The notes beneath the pieces are model-generated. The model did not search any database. It had not been told where the DNA came from and was given only the letters and a program-made list of their open reading frames with translations. The translations under genes were made by a program, and so were the position numbers. Positions 11,346 to 24,154 of a DNA stretch of 64,000 nucleotides are shown here, piece after piece; the first letter of the stretch is position 1, and each line of letters begins with the position of its first letter. Origin of the DNA: Epiperipatus broadwayi (Eukaryota; Onychophora; Udeonychophora; Euonychophora; Peripatidae); assembly GCA_028023455.1 (NCBI GenBank), contig JAQFVV010012510.1, forward strand, positions 500,001 through 564,000, in the 5' to 3' direction.

Positions 11346-14300
11346 TACTTCCAGTACAAAAATTCACTAAAACTTTAAAAAGCTTTAATTAAAATTCAAT
11401 TTAAAAAATTCACTAAAATATGTACATATTCAATCTCAAAAAATCAAACCAACAAGTTGCACATGCAATAGTGTAGTAAGAACAATAAGTACATTAGTAT
11501 ATATAAGCTATTTTGCAAAATATAAAAAAAAAAAAAATCTCAACTATTTTGTTAAATATAAAAAAAGAATTAACTATTCAAACTTTTTTTTATTGTACAT
11601 AATTTCTGTTGACTTTCAACTTTTTTACCAACAGTTGAATAGTTTTTATATATGGCTAAGAATGAATTTGATCAACTCATTATATGTTGATTATAAGAAG
11701 TTCACACTATGCTAAAATCTAATTTACAATTAAAACTTAAGAATGTTAAAAGCATTTGGGAGATAAAAATATATTGATAATGTATTATTTATATTGTACT
11801 CTTTGAAGTATTATAGGAATGGATATTATTTATATTGTAATGGTTAGATTTGTACATTTATGTAACAAAATTTAGAGTACAGATAAAATACACTAAAACC
11901 GATCGAATAGGATGATAAGATCCAGAGTCTGAACCAAGCTCCAACTCATTTTCCAGTACTCTGTGATTTAACACCATATGAGTGACATTTCTGAGGTTAC
12001 ACATGGGCCTTAATTTTAATTGTGAGCCGACTCTGAACAGAAAGAAACATGAGACTCTATGGCTAACCACACACACTCACATAAAATTGGACTAAACATC
12101 TATTAATGGCTAAACTAATATAACAGACATTTTGTATAATAATATCTAGTAATATAATTAATAAGTAAGTGGGTAGGATTGGGACATGATAAAGGAATAA
12201 TGAAGACAGGTTAAATTTAAATACATTTATTTATTTAATTATTTTATGAAAAATAAAATAAATTAAATTACACTATTTAGGGATCACATTGAGATCAAAT
12301 AGATGCTCACAGAGGTTATACAACGAAATGCAATATAGGGTTCGGACTCATTTAAATGTATTAGCTAGCTGACTTGTGTTCAGCGAATAATCTATGCATA
12401 TAAGAATTTAATATGCTAACGTAATATTCATTTAATATCACTGTTTGTCAAGTGATAAATAACAATGCTAGCCAGAAATATAATTTAATTACTACAGCAA
12501 TAATATTGCAACTGTTTACTAAGTTTCTCTAATATTTGAGCCTAATAATATAGCTCGATAATGATGGGAATCATCATCAATCAAACTAAAGGTTATCTTA
12601 GTTTCGGATAAGTCCCGAATATATATTATAGAGAGAACTGGTCACACTAACCCTACATACATTTACTATAGGCACTTAAAATATGCTGTAAAGAGAGAGA
12701 GGTTACTTAAATATATTAATACCCTCATTCAACAAACAATTAATTAATTCGCATCTCTAATCAGATTTAATAAAAAGGAAAGCATATTTAAGAGGATCAG
12801 AATTAATGAAAATAACTAAATGTCTCATTAATATCTCACTGGCCAATATTCTATTATTAAGTAAAACCATGCTTAAGATCATAATTTATCAGCATAACAA
12901 AGCAAACTATTACAATTATATATGGAATCGAATTCAGAGTTGATTTAAATTATTGCAATGATTGTAAGGTAATTAATTAATGAATTTTAATTTTGAAACA
13001 GCGATTCGGATGAAATATAACTAAGCTTTATATGATAATTACTAAATTGAACATAGAAATATTATTTTTAGGATAAAATTATTAAAATATATTCGCTCAC
13101 TGATTCGAAATATATTTGGCATATCATCATATATCTAAATGAAATATTAAGAACTTAAAGTATATAAAAAAATATAAATTTCACTGCAAATAGGCGAGTA
13201 AAACAGAATTTAATTAACAAAATAATTATTAAGTTCATCTCTTTAACAAGTTTGAGATAATAGATTTTACAGAGCTATTTTACAGTAAATCAAGCTAGTA
13301 TTTATTATTGGTTTTACAGGTTGAAGTAAAAGAAAGATTTAAACTATTAGGCTTTAATTTGGGCATTTATTTAAATTTACTATAGCTATGGTTTTAAAAA
13401 TTAATAATTAAAGTTCATCTGTAGCTCTTGTGGTAATCGGGAGGGTTATTACCTAACTCCTGTGCAGCAGCTTGTTTCTTGGCTTTGTTCTCTGGATAGA
13501 CAGTAGCTCTCTACTTGAAGTACTATTGCAATAGATTTCTATCAGGAAGGTTATCCATTGCTACATTGGCTTGTACCATTTTGGCATGTAGGATGGAGAC
13601 GAATATCATCATTTCTCGGGCGTGGGATATTAACTAGTTAATTGTCCAAGTGCCATATTGAATTTTTAAAGAAAACTGACTTGAGACACAATTTTGACAA
13701 TAACTTCAGTTTTAATAATGTTAGCACAAAAAACTTTACATTGATAGAAACTAGAAAAACTAAGGAAAACAATAAAGTTAAGACAAATAGTAATTATCAT
13801 TTTAAAAATAAGAAAAAAAAGAAATTTGAACATCTGACATAATTATTACTTTACTGTTTATTCATATTTTTAATTTATCATTAATTAAGCTTAAATCATA
13901 TCTTGATTGATAATTTCTTTGTATTCCTCACAAAATTATCTATCTTTCAAACCATATATAATATTTCTTACCTGAGATAATCCATAGCTTCAGAATCTCC
14001 AAAACTAGTCACATAAGAATTCTTCATTTTTATCATGTATCCCCAAAGTTAACAAATCTCAAAGGCATCTATAAGAAAAAGATTCATCCTAAAAAAATAC
14101 AAAACAAATCATTTCCAAAAGGTGGATATGCATTTGACATCATAGAAATTGGCTTCTTGTCTATCTAAAACTAGAAATTGTAGGCTACTGGCTGTAACAA
14201 TGATAAAATGACTTTCATCTCTTCATTTTATATTTTTTATGTATACCAGTAATGTTTATATTCTTTATGCACATCAATGATGCTATCTTCTAATATTTAT

Positions 14301-15930
14301 TGTCCACAGAGATATAATTTATTTCCATAAAGCTCATTTTCTAGCTATAGACTTTTTGAAAATAATGTGATGTAAGATGTGGTAAAACTACTGACTCCAC
14401 AGCATGAGTATCAAGGCATAAGCAAAAATCCGAATTTGATTTTTTGTCTGCATACAATTCCATGTGGTATAAACATAACAATTGTGGCTATTACTACATA
14501 CACACACCATTTGAAATCTCTCTCTATTGATTTTAAATGTTTATATTTTCACATGGTACTATGACCAGTAAATTTTGTGATTGCTTTATCAACTGCAACC
14601 TTTCTGTACATCTAATAAACAGACTTAAATTTACATTACACTGCTCTATATATATAAATCATTACTTGTTATACAAACACAAACATGCAAGTGCAAGCAC
14701 AAATACAATATAAACACATTAATAAATTATTAAACCTTTTAAGAATTATTATGTCTATAAAATCAGGTTGCCTCAAACTTAGATCAGAGATCCAAATTTA
14801 AATTGTGCATAAATCACATTTGTTACATTTGAATACAAATTTATATACTGTATAATAAAGAGCATAAATGATTTAATATTACATAATTTATGTACTACAC
14901 AAACACACCAATACAAACACAAACACATTAATAAATTATACCATTTTACAAATAATTTTTAAAAAATTTAAATTATTCAATAATTAAAAAATTAAAATTG
15001 AATATTTATGCCTGATATTCCATGATTATGTTTATATCAGATTGAAAGTCTTGAAATGTGAATCATCAGCATGTTTTTAATTCATTTTACTAATTAATAA
15101 GGCCAATAAAGATTTTCCACCTTTGTCATCTTCATGTAAACTAGTAAACTGACCAGAAAAAAAATAAATGTACCTATTAATAAAAATATTAATAAAAAAT
15201 TTAAATTTTATCCAATTTCAAATTGTCATACATCATTTTAAAGCTGAAATTAAGAAGCAATTAATGCTGAGATTTCTGTTGATGTCATGCTTATAATTTT
15301 CATGCAATTTAAAAAATAAAACCAAATTTCAAAGAATCAGCTGTTATAAGCGTATGACACCCTACAACTGAGCAACCCAAAGCCAGATCATTGTATTAAA
15401 TAATATTTTTATTTATAGTAAATTGTCTATTTCAATTTTATTTTAAATTGATTGTTTTTAATTTTATATATAGAGGGCAACATTATGAACAAATTTTAAC
15501 ATTGAAATTTGATCATTTAAAGTATTTACTATTTGTACATATATTATATAATTTTTTCCTATTTTATTCACAATGCTTAAGCTATATTAATGAAAATAAC
15601 TTTATGTATACTGCTTATATGCTGTAAATTAGTTGAAAGTAACCTCATAATTCAGTTAATTACATATATTGTACCATTTGTTTATACGATACAAATATAT
15701 TGGCATCTGGTAAATATTTAAAAGCTAAAAAAAAAAAAAAAGTAAATTTAGCATTCTTATTAAAAAGAGCAATTAAATTTTTAGTTTGTATAATGTATTT
15801 TGTTTTTAAAATGTACAATGAAAGTAAAATTTTCATGCATATTTTTTTCATATCTAATTAAACATTAAGGTAAACATTGGAAAGAACAAAAGACATGCAA
15901 ATTACTAATCCAGATAAGCTAAAAAAATAT
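11346..15930. other. AT-rich intergenic sequence
   Basis: No convincing coding region, RNA gene or window-level repeat. 13410-13640 is less AT-rich and looks single-copy; it contains no recognisable tRNA or protein motif. Short open frames at 11858-12076, 13642-13842 and 14379-14564 have no recognisable domain. Confidence 0.4.
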
Positions 15931-16059
15931 TTTAGCTAATTAAAGATGGCAGAGGGACTTTGTGAAAGGAGGACTTTGTAACTTAAATTTTAAGAGAAAG
16001 TGTACAAGATTATTATCTTATATGTTGACAAAAGGCTGCGCAGAAGTTTCAAAAACTGG

Positions 16060-16380
16060 ATTGAGGTATAAAAAGAAGAGGACAACTTCGGGTCTTCTCT
16101 TTATCTTCTAATTATGTGACTGAAAGTTGGAAGTTTCCATGAGTATAACCTGTGGCAGTAATATACTTCTTCACAGGTACATCATTTGCTGTACCAAGCT
16201 GTCATGCAAGCTTGGAAATGGGCCTTGTAAAGATCACTTTTTGCAATGAAAGGGTCACTACAACCATGCCTTTTCTCCAGTTATAGAATGGAACAATAAT
16301 GGAAGATGCTGTCAGGAGAGACCAATGGAAATTCTTATGATCTCAGGATCCCAAAAACCTACACCAACTTACTGGTAAGT
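16060..16380 (+). promoter_or_regulatory. Candidate TATA promoter and first exon
   Basis: TATAAAAAG at 16067-16075 precedes about 300 bases of less AT-rich sequence that ends in a consensus splice donor (CTG, then GTAAGT at 16375-16380). This is the geometry of a promoter with a non-coding or short-coding first exon. It could equally be an LTR leader. No open frame of note runs through it. Speculative. Confidence 0.25.
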
Positions 16381-18478
16381 TAAGAGTAACTTTTCCCAAT
16401 TGTGACAAAGTTTGCAAACAATTCCTAAAATAAGCTCAAAATAATCCTGATAAAGACTTCAAATTCTATTATCAAGACACTCTTGTTTACATAAGAACTA
16501 TAATTGTTAAACTATGTTTTTTTTATTAATTGATTCATATCTGGATTAGCGTGCATGTCATCTTTCCAATTAATTAATTCATAATGTGTTTGTTTGTTTT
16601 TTATTTTAATTTGTTAGAATAAAAATATTTATTTCTAATACCAACCATTCATTGTACATTATTAATGATTATTAATAAATTTATTAATGTTAATTATTAA
16701 TATTTGAAATATAATTTACCTTTGCCAACGCTGTACTGAAACTCAATCCTCCGGAGTTTCCAGATAATTTCATCATAATTAAATAAATAAAAGGGATTTA
16801 GCCAGTGGATTCTGATAAAGAATCCTGCCACCTTTCAAATAAATTATAAGCTGGCTTACATGATCCCATTATTTCGTAGTTACATTAGTTAAAAGGATGT
16901 TGTGTGACCAGGAAAAATAATTGTGTCCATTAAATCTTACTGAATTGTCTGACAAAACAAATTTAATAGATAGGATGTAATTTGGTCACTGAGTATGTGT
17001 AGTTAACTAGTAAAAAAATCCTATTAGAGCAGTGGACATTACAATATGTACACCCACATATCTGAGCATCCTATTGATAGACCATTGGACTTAAAATATT
17101 AGTAATTTATTTCCAGTCTGCTAAACATTTTAGTTTTTTTATTAATTAAATAAGGCTTTGAATTATTGCATTGTCCAAAAATATTTTTGTTCCAGCATTT
17201 AGATACTGCAGGTTTAGACATAGCAAAAATAATTTATTAAGCTTTAAAAAATATAATTATTCAAAATTTATGAGACGTTTTAAATGCAATTTTAATTTAT
17301 TAAAATTTAACAATGTGGAATTGATAAAAAAAAAAAACATTTAAAATAAATAATGTTACTATCAAAATACTAAAAAGAAATGTTTTCTTTAGATTCTTCT
17401 CTTCTATGAACCCCTGAGTAGTATTTTTAATTGATGTAGTTTATTTTATTTGACTTTAAAAAAATTTATATTTACGAAAAACAAAACATTTATATAAAAA
17501 CATTTTTACGAAGTGCTACTTGCTTCATGCAAATTTCTAACCATTAAATTATCAAAATAAATTAGATAAGATGAAAATGTAATTTGCTAAAAACAAAGAG
17601 ATCTCACTGATGGTATGAATTATTTAAAAGTGCAATGCCTAAGACTACAAATTCTTATAAAAATCATGATAATGAAAAAAAGCCATAATAAATATGACAG
17701 TATCTTCAAAATTATTGTCTGATTTCAATATAGTAAAAACTTACATAATGTAAATATCCCATTTGTGTAAAACATGCAAAGATATTTCAAATTTGAATAT
17801 TATGGAAAATATGTTATTATACAAAAATATAACATTGATATGCAAAGATCCATAATATGTTTTATGTTTATCATTTCACAGAGGATTGACCTAATATTAA
17901 TTCATAGAAAGTGAAAACAAAATGATAATGCCATTTACTAATAAATATATAAAAATCAAAAATATTCTTTTATATTTTATAAAGAATCTTATACTTATAT
18001 ATATTTTTTTTTATGCACTTAGCATTATTTGTGTGTTTCCATTTATTTATTTTTTGTATTAATATAAAAAAAACTTAGAAACTTAATATTGTAATAAAAA
18101 AAGAAAATACAACCACTACTTTTCAGCCATTTTTTTTACATTTACTGTATGCCCCTGAAGCTGTATATTTGAAAAAAAATGTCTGCCAAGCTTAGTAAAC
18201 AGGATAATGCATAAATATCAATATTTTATATTTGATTTATTTTATACATTAAATGTAATCAGTTACATTTTAGCCAAAAAAGAGTCTTATTTTGTATATA
18301 TATTAAAGTTATGAAATTGTGTATCCATGGCAACAGATCATTAAAAATTGCATGTTTGAGAAACCATATTACAAAATTTATTTCAATCCAAAATATTAAA
18401 TTTAGAGATTAAACAAAGTTAATATTTTTCAAGTGATTGAATATTAAGGATTATAAATTATAGACTTCGGAAGATATG
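16381..18478. other. AT-rich intergenic sequence
   Basis: Nothing recognised beyond A/T runs. Confidence 0.4.
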
Positions 18479-18491
18479 TTTAAACACATAA

Positions 18492-18867
18492 GAAATAATA
18501 TTTATGTAGTGTAATTTTCCCTCCACCACTCTCACTAAAGGTAGGGATTAATTTGTATTCACTTTTAATATCTTATGAAGGGATGTAATCATAAACAGAT
18601 GACCATAGGCATGTGAAAAAAATTTATGATCCCCAAGATGCACAATTCATGCTAAACTATCACTCATCTAATGAGTGCTGTTTCAGCATTACATGTGCAT
18701 CTTGGGCATCATAAATCTTTTTCACATGTCTTTGATCACTTGTTAATTATTACATCCCTCAACAATGTGTTAAAAGCAGATAGAAACCAGTCCTTATCTT
18801 GTGTGAGAGTGTTGTAGTGAAAATTACACTACAGAAATATTATTCATTAAATTAATAATCTCTTGTA
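18492..18867. mobile_element. Family A element, inverted dimer, probable 13-bp TSD
   Basis: Two family A arms meet head to head near 18668. The outer ends are AATAATATTTATGTAGTGTAA on the left and its inverse on the right. Flanks tttaaacacataa (18479-18491) and tttaagcacataa (18868-18880) match at 12 of 13 positions, a probable target-site duplication. The central ribozyme is decayed: only ATGAGTGCTG, CAGCAT and GCATCTTGGG remain on the plus strand. Confidence 0.75.
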
Positions 18868-18880
18868 TTTAAGCACATAA

Positions 18881-19099
18881 TTTTTATTTTTGATTTCATA
18901 AACATTTTAAATCAATTTACAGTCAGTATTTAAGTATGGTTACATGCAATAAATATTTATAATTGTGATTTGCAGCTAAAATTATTAATATCTTAAGATG
19001 GTACATGTAAATAGATGTATGAGATTGTGATATCATTAGTGTTAGAAATGGACTAGTTGTAGTAGTTAATATATAAATGTCACTAATTATTTACATGAA
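18881..19099. other. AT-rich intergenic sequence
   Basis: Nothing recognised. Confidence 0.35.
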
Positions 19100-19101
19100 T
19101 A

Positions 19102-20376
19102 CATCTGGGTCTCGTTTTACACGATAGATAGATTCCTCAGAAAACACACACAAAAGAAAATGCACAAAAATAGACATAACTTACCTTGAAAAAGGGGGGA
19201 TATGGACTGTGATTTTTCAAAAATTGCATAAAAGCAAAGCACCAATGTAAAATTACTTTAAAATTTGCGCAAAAAAAATTAAAAAATAAAATATGACTAA
19301 TAAAAAATTTCAAATTTGAAAAAAATTGATACAAGACAAACTTGTTTTAACTATAATAATTAATTTTATTCAAAACAGTATGTATTTTAATGCATACATT
19401 TTTTTATACACGTTTTAATTATTATTGCTATTTGCCGATAAACAGGTTCATTTGCAAACTGGTAAAAAATCAGATTCTTCACAAGAGGAAATACAACTAG
19501 CGCCAACTTCACTCTCATGTTGTGTTAATGGTTTTCTAGTGACAACATAATTAGTAATTAATCTTTGAGATGATGATTTTATTAATTGTTTATGAAGCTC
19601 ATGATATCCAGACATACAACCATTTAGCTCTCATTGGAATTTAAGAGCACGTTCGTGATTAGTGTCATTAATAAGTAAATAATTTGCCAACTGATTAGAA
19701 AGTTGAAGACCTTCTTGGATAATTTTTGCAGTGAAAGGAACAGGTTCCACTTCTGTTTCATTATCTTTTTCTACATTTTCTTCTGTATCTAAACTTTTAT
19801 TTTTGTCTTTAATTTTTTAATTTCAATTCCGTTTAAAAATCAAATTTCGTTTCACATCACATTAATTTCAGGTTGCCTTAAGTAATTTTTAAATTGTTAA
19901 TTACAATTAAAAATCAGATTTTAATTTTTAATTGTCAAATTTAATTGTGCCCACTGCTATTACTCACCTTTTAAAAATAAACTTGCAGACACTAAATGAT
20001 TAATAATTGATTACGTTCTTTTTTAAAAAGCAAAAACAGAATGTGATTTAAAATGCAAAATTAACATGCACAATGTTTGAACAAATTTAAATTATAATCT
20101 TGTAAAATTTAATGTGTGTATACATAAAATGTGGAAATCATGATTTTAATTTCATTATTGCATAAAATCTTACTATTATAAAGCACTGAAAATATTGAAA
20201 TTACTAAGATGAAAGTCAAATTCCAATAATGTGCTATTACTTTCAATATGACATAAGTGCATGAAATTTATTATTTAAAGTAATAGCACATTACCGGAGT
20301 TTGACTTCTGAAGAAACATGAATTGCGTAACTTCAAAATCGCATTAAATAAATCTGCGTAAAACGAGACCCAGGTG
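19102..20376 (-). mobile_element. pogo/Tigger-like DNA transposon copy 1
   Basis: A 1275-bp element has terminal inverted repeats CATCTGGGTCTCGTTTTAC at the left and the inverse of CACCTGGGTCTCGTTTTACG at the right. TA dinucleotides flank it (19100-19101 and 20377-20378), the Tc1/mariner/pogo target signature. The interior keeps only the C-terminal part of a transposase on the minus strand. The right half contains a nested hairpin with 30-bp arms at about 20214-20246 and 20279-20310. A second copy lies at 26697-27663. Confidence 0.88.
19448..19796 (-). pseudogene. Tigger-like transposase C-terminus
   Basis: The minus strand reads as a frame of roughly 115 residues with one in-frame TGA. It contains EPVPFTAKIIQEGLQLSNQL, then NYLLINDTNHERALKFQ, a GYHELHKQLI stretch and a terminal region ending in DFLPVCK and a stop. 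This matches the C-terminal helical tail of pogo/Tigger DDE transposases. Neither the helix-turn-helix DNA-binding domain nor the DDE catalytic core is present, so the element is non-autonomous. The same tail, also broken, occurs in copy 2. Family assignment rests on the tail pattern plus the TIR and TA signature. Confidence 0.7.
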
Positions 20377-20378
20377 TA

Positions 20379-20684
20379 CTATGGAAAAGATTCTGGATAC
20401 ACCAAAATTATCATTGCCGTGCTTTTATGAAAGATGTTTAAATAATATTAGTTGTAAAGTAGAACATCAAAAAAATCTTTCTATATAAATTATGACACAT
20501 TAACTCACTGGTAATAATAAAAAATGAATCTTACGTAAATTATATATAAATGTTTTCATTTGCATAGAGATTCATGAACTCTTAAAGACAATAACATGGT
20601 TAACCAAAAAAATGTCGCTAATGGAAAGCATTTTCATGAAAATAATGCTTAGAAAATGGGAACCACTATTGCATTGGAAAGATT
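20379..20684. other. AT-rich intergenic sequence
   Basis: Nothing recognised. Confidence 0.35.
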
Positions 20685-20689
20685 CCAAA

Positions 20690-20835
20690 CTGGTTGAGCA
20701 GAAAATAAGTATATTGGAGATCATTTATCTTTTTCGCATGAATCTGGTTGTGTGTCTGTTGTAAAAATGGTGTGGAAGATTAAAGACAACTTAAAAATCT
20801 GGATTCAAATCCTCTCTAATTACATCTAGCTTAAA
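20690..20835 (+). mobile_element. Truncated, diverged family B element
   Basis: It preserves GTATATTGGAGATCATTTATC and the family B 3' end (GGATTCAAATCC). The ribozyme core is reduced to GGTTGAGCAGAAAATAAG, so the CTGATGA box is lost. Confidence 0.55.
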
Positions 20836-21565
20836 AGTATATATAATATACTTGTATTTAAATATTAAAAAAATAAATTGTATAATTGTATTTACATACA
20901 AAGCTACGAAAATATAAAATGTGAATGATTGATTTGCAAACGTTTAACTAAAGATATTAGATAAATTGGTGAAAACTTTATAGAGTGAGTTGGTATCTCT
21001 AATACTATATCTTGCTGAGAGAAAGCTATTTATATAAAAAGATTATAAAAATATTTCAGAAGCATAAGAAAGAACAAATATCAAGTAAATCTTAAAAATA
21101 TACAAACAAAGTTTAAAATCTCTGGAAGTCATAATAATCTGTAGTGATATTAACAATCAAGATTTATAATTTCTAATTACCTTTATAGACAGCATAAACT
21201 TTTAACTGAAATGCCATGTAGTAAAATTATTAGCACGTTATTCAACAATATGCAATTTTGTAAAATAGTTTAAATCAGGGTCGTCAATTTTTTTTTAATC
21301 TACCACCTATATTTGTTCTCTTGTTAATAGTATAATTTATTCTATTGCCCACCGATGACGGAATAACCTAATTTAGTACTTCATTGATAATGTTTTGTAG
21401 CATCATAACATATTTCAATCTCTTTATTTGTTACAGACTTGATAAAACCCATATTTAAGTACTGTATTCAAGTAAATATTCACTAACTTACCTTTTTTTT
21501 TTTTTTTTTGGAGACATGGGTTACAATTGGTTTACCACAACGGTACTGTGGTATTAGAGCTGCGA
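20836..21565. other. AT-rich intergenic sequence
   Basis: Nothing recognised. Confidence 0.35.
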
Positions 21566-22392
21566 CATGAAGAATTATAATATTTTAATCATTAAATTAA
21601 TTAGGTTATTAAATCAAAAACATATTTTAAAATCTACATTAAAAAAAAAAACAATTTAACAAAAAAAAATACGAAAAGCATTAATGTGAAGAATAGTTAA
21701 AATGCGTGTTAAATCAAATTGAGAGTGTGTTTGCACGTGCATATTCTGAATAATCTATTTTGATATATTGTACAGGCTTACACCTGGATTTATATGTGTA
21801 ATATATGCCGGATTCGAACTCAGACTTTCACACAACCTACAACTCTCAGTGCCATCTTATATTGCTGATTCACCTGATCACACATATGTTAAAAATATAA
21901 ATAATTACCAATATATGTATTTTGTGCTAAACCAGCACTCATCAGTTGGTTCAGATTACCATCTCCATACATATATACAATTAGTACTCAGCTTTATATT
22001 AAGATAACCAATCTTCATACTTTAATGAGTGCTGGTTTAGCACGAAATACATAAATTGGTGATTATTTATCTTTTCGACATGTATGTGATCAGTGAGTCA
22101 GCAATATAAGATGACACTGAGAGTTGTAGGTCGTGTGAAAGTCTGAGTTCGAATCCCACATATATTACATATATAAATGCAGGTGTAAGCCTGTACAATG
22201 TATTAAAATAGATTATGCACGTGCAAACACACACTCAATCTGATTTAAACACGCATTTTAACTATTCTTCACATTAATGCTTTTTGTATTTTTTTTTGTT
22301 AGATTTTTTTTTTTTTTAATGTAGATTTTAAAATATGCTTTTGTTTTAATAATTTAATTAATTTAATGATTAAACGATTAAAATTCTTCATG
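21566..22392. mobile_element. Large palindrome built from family B
   Basis: Two arms of about 400 bp (21566-21992 and 22022-22392) are inverted copies separated by about 30 bp. They extend well beyond the family B unit: the outer parts include GTGTGTTTGCACGTGCATA and a CATTAATGTGAAGAATAG stretch. Each arm carries a hammerhead motif. The left one (minus, 21911-21965) has CTGATGAG but AAAA; the right one (plus, 22024-22065) has GAAA but TAATGAG. Each arm therefore keeps the box the other has lost. Confidence 0.85.
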
Positions 22393-23545
22393 TTTACAAA
22401 TGGGTTTAAAATCGCTCTCATTTAATTAATCTCAAATATTCATGGACCATCATAGAGGTAGGCTATTACAATTTGTTTGACTATTGTTACAATTCATGCA
22501 TACTGAGTCAAAGAGTTTATTGGTTGTTTTGTTGTATTGCCGACCAAAAGTATTATTGCAAACTGTATATGAATGTCAATTTCAAAATTAAAAATATTTA
22601 TAGGTTTATATCAAGTTAGCATATTTCATGAGAGCCACAAACACTCTGCAAAAAAATTATATGCTTGGTATGCATCTATTGTAATCTATGGCTTTGCTTT
22701 TAACATCTAGAAAATACTCACCACCCATCTTCTACTAAGGACCAGATTGGCAACCCATGGTTTGCATGAATAAAAATTTATCAAGTTTGTGTAGAGAATG
22801 ACAGAAATATTTAACGCATAATATAAGAAACAAAGAATAATATAAACTAGAAAAAAGACTTAGCATCTGAAAATTTATTTATTTATAATTTTTTATTCCA
22901 TAATACGTTGATCATTAGTTATTTAAAACTCATAATTAAAGAGATTTGCAGCAGATAATTTATTATAAGAGTTATGAAATTAAATTGAAGCGCTAATTAT
23001 TAATCATTTAAAAGAAATATGAGAATCATTTTATGTTAATATTTTTTGTTATAGCTATTAACATGTTTTATTTATTATCGTTTAAAATAAAAAGGTGTTG
23101 ATATTTACTAATTTTTCTATATTACTTTTTTATTGAGTACGATAAGGATTACATATAAAGACATTAAAAGATTGGGAAAACAATAAAAGTAAGTCTTCCC
23201 TGCAGATATTAACGGGATATAAATAATATACGTTATTGGCAAAAACAGCCTCTAAAAAAAGATAAAAAATTAGATTTCATACAAAAAAAATTATAATGAG
23301 GAACTTCGATTAGTGATAATAACTTTTTTTATTTATCACGTATGTTGATAAGTTATGTATGTGTGTGAGACTACCCATAACTTACTATTAGCAGTCATGC
23401 CACATTCTGGCTTCAGCTGTTATTGATTTGATTGTATATTTATTGATATATTCAAATTTGTGGAAATCTTTTTAATATTTTGTTTTATTTCATATTACTT
23501 TGTCTGAGTAGCCAATATTTATGCATTTTGTTTATTTGTACAGTT
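22393..23545. other. AT-rich intergenic sequence
   Basis: Nothing recognised. Confidence 0.35.
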
Positions 23546-23562
23546 AAAACACACAGATATGT

Positions 23563-23656
23563 CAAGCGTTGGTGATCGAGTGGTCAGCACAGCCGCCTTA
23601 CAAGCAGTTGTCCTGGGTTAGTGGGCTCGCTTCCCGGCCGATACTATGACATATGA
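23563..23656 (+). mobile_element. tRNA-Val-like SINE, 17-bp TSD
   Basis: A 94-bp insert carries a tRNA-like head: A box around GATCGAGTGGTCAGCAC, anticodon loop CTTACAA (anticodon TAC, valine-type), and a B box that reads GGGCTCGCTTCCC here and GGGTTCGCTTCCC in the copies at 25654 and 53349. A short A-rich tail follows. Exact duplications aaaacacacagatatgt flank it (23546-23562 and 23657-23673). It should be transcribed by RNA polymerase III from the internal boxes. The acceptor stem is not complementary, so it is not a working tRNA. Confidence 0.88.
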
Positions 23657-23673
23657 AAAACACACAGATATGT

Positions 23674-24150
23674 AGTACTATGGAATTATATTTTATTTAA
23701 TGTATCATTCGTTACTTGTTCAGATTGGTTATTATTCTCATGACACCTGATATGATGGTGATGAAGATATTTTTAATTTGATGTATCAAAATTAAGAGAT
23801 ATGCCTAAATAGTCCCATGACATAGAATTGTTGAGTCTGTAATCTCCTATGTTATATACATGCATAGTGTTTTCCACATCCTTCTATGACCTGCTCTGCA
23901 TGTTTTGGGGCAATGATAGAATGGGAGACTCTGGAAAGTAATACTCATTGATTGCACCTCATTCTGCTTTTGGCATTCACATTTCTTATGTATATCTAAG
24001 CAATAAATTCTTTTATTTTCTATGAATCCATTTAACAATGGGTAGACTAATACAATATATGTATAATTAAAAGCCAATCAACACTTAGACAATCTCAAAT
24101 AACAATCCCAAATTTCAAACTGTTATCAAGGTAACCTCCTTTGACAATAT
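23674..24150. other. AT-rich intergenic sequence
   Basis: A minus-strand open frame at 23847-24077 has no recognisable motif. Confidence 0.35.
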
Positions 24151-24154
24151 ATAT

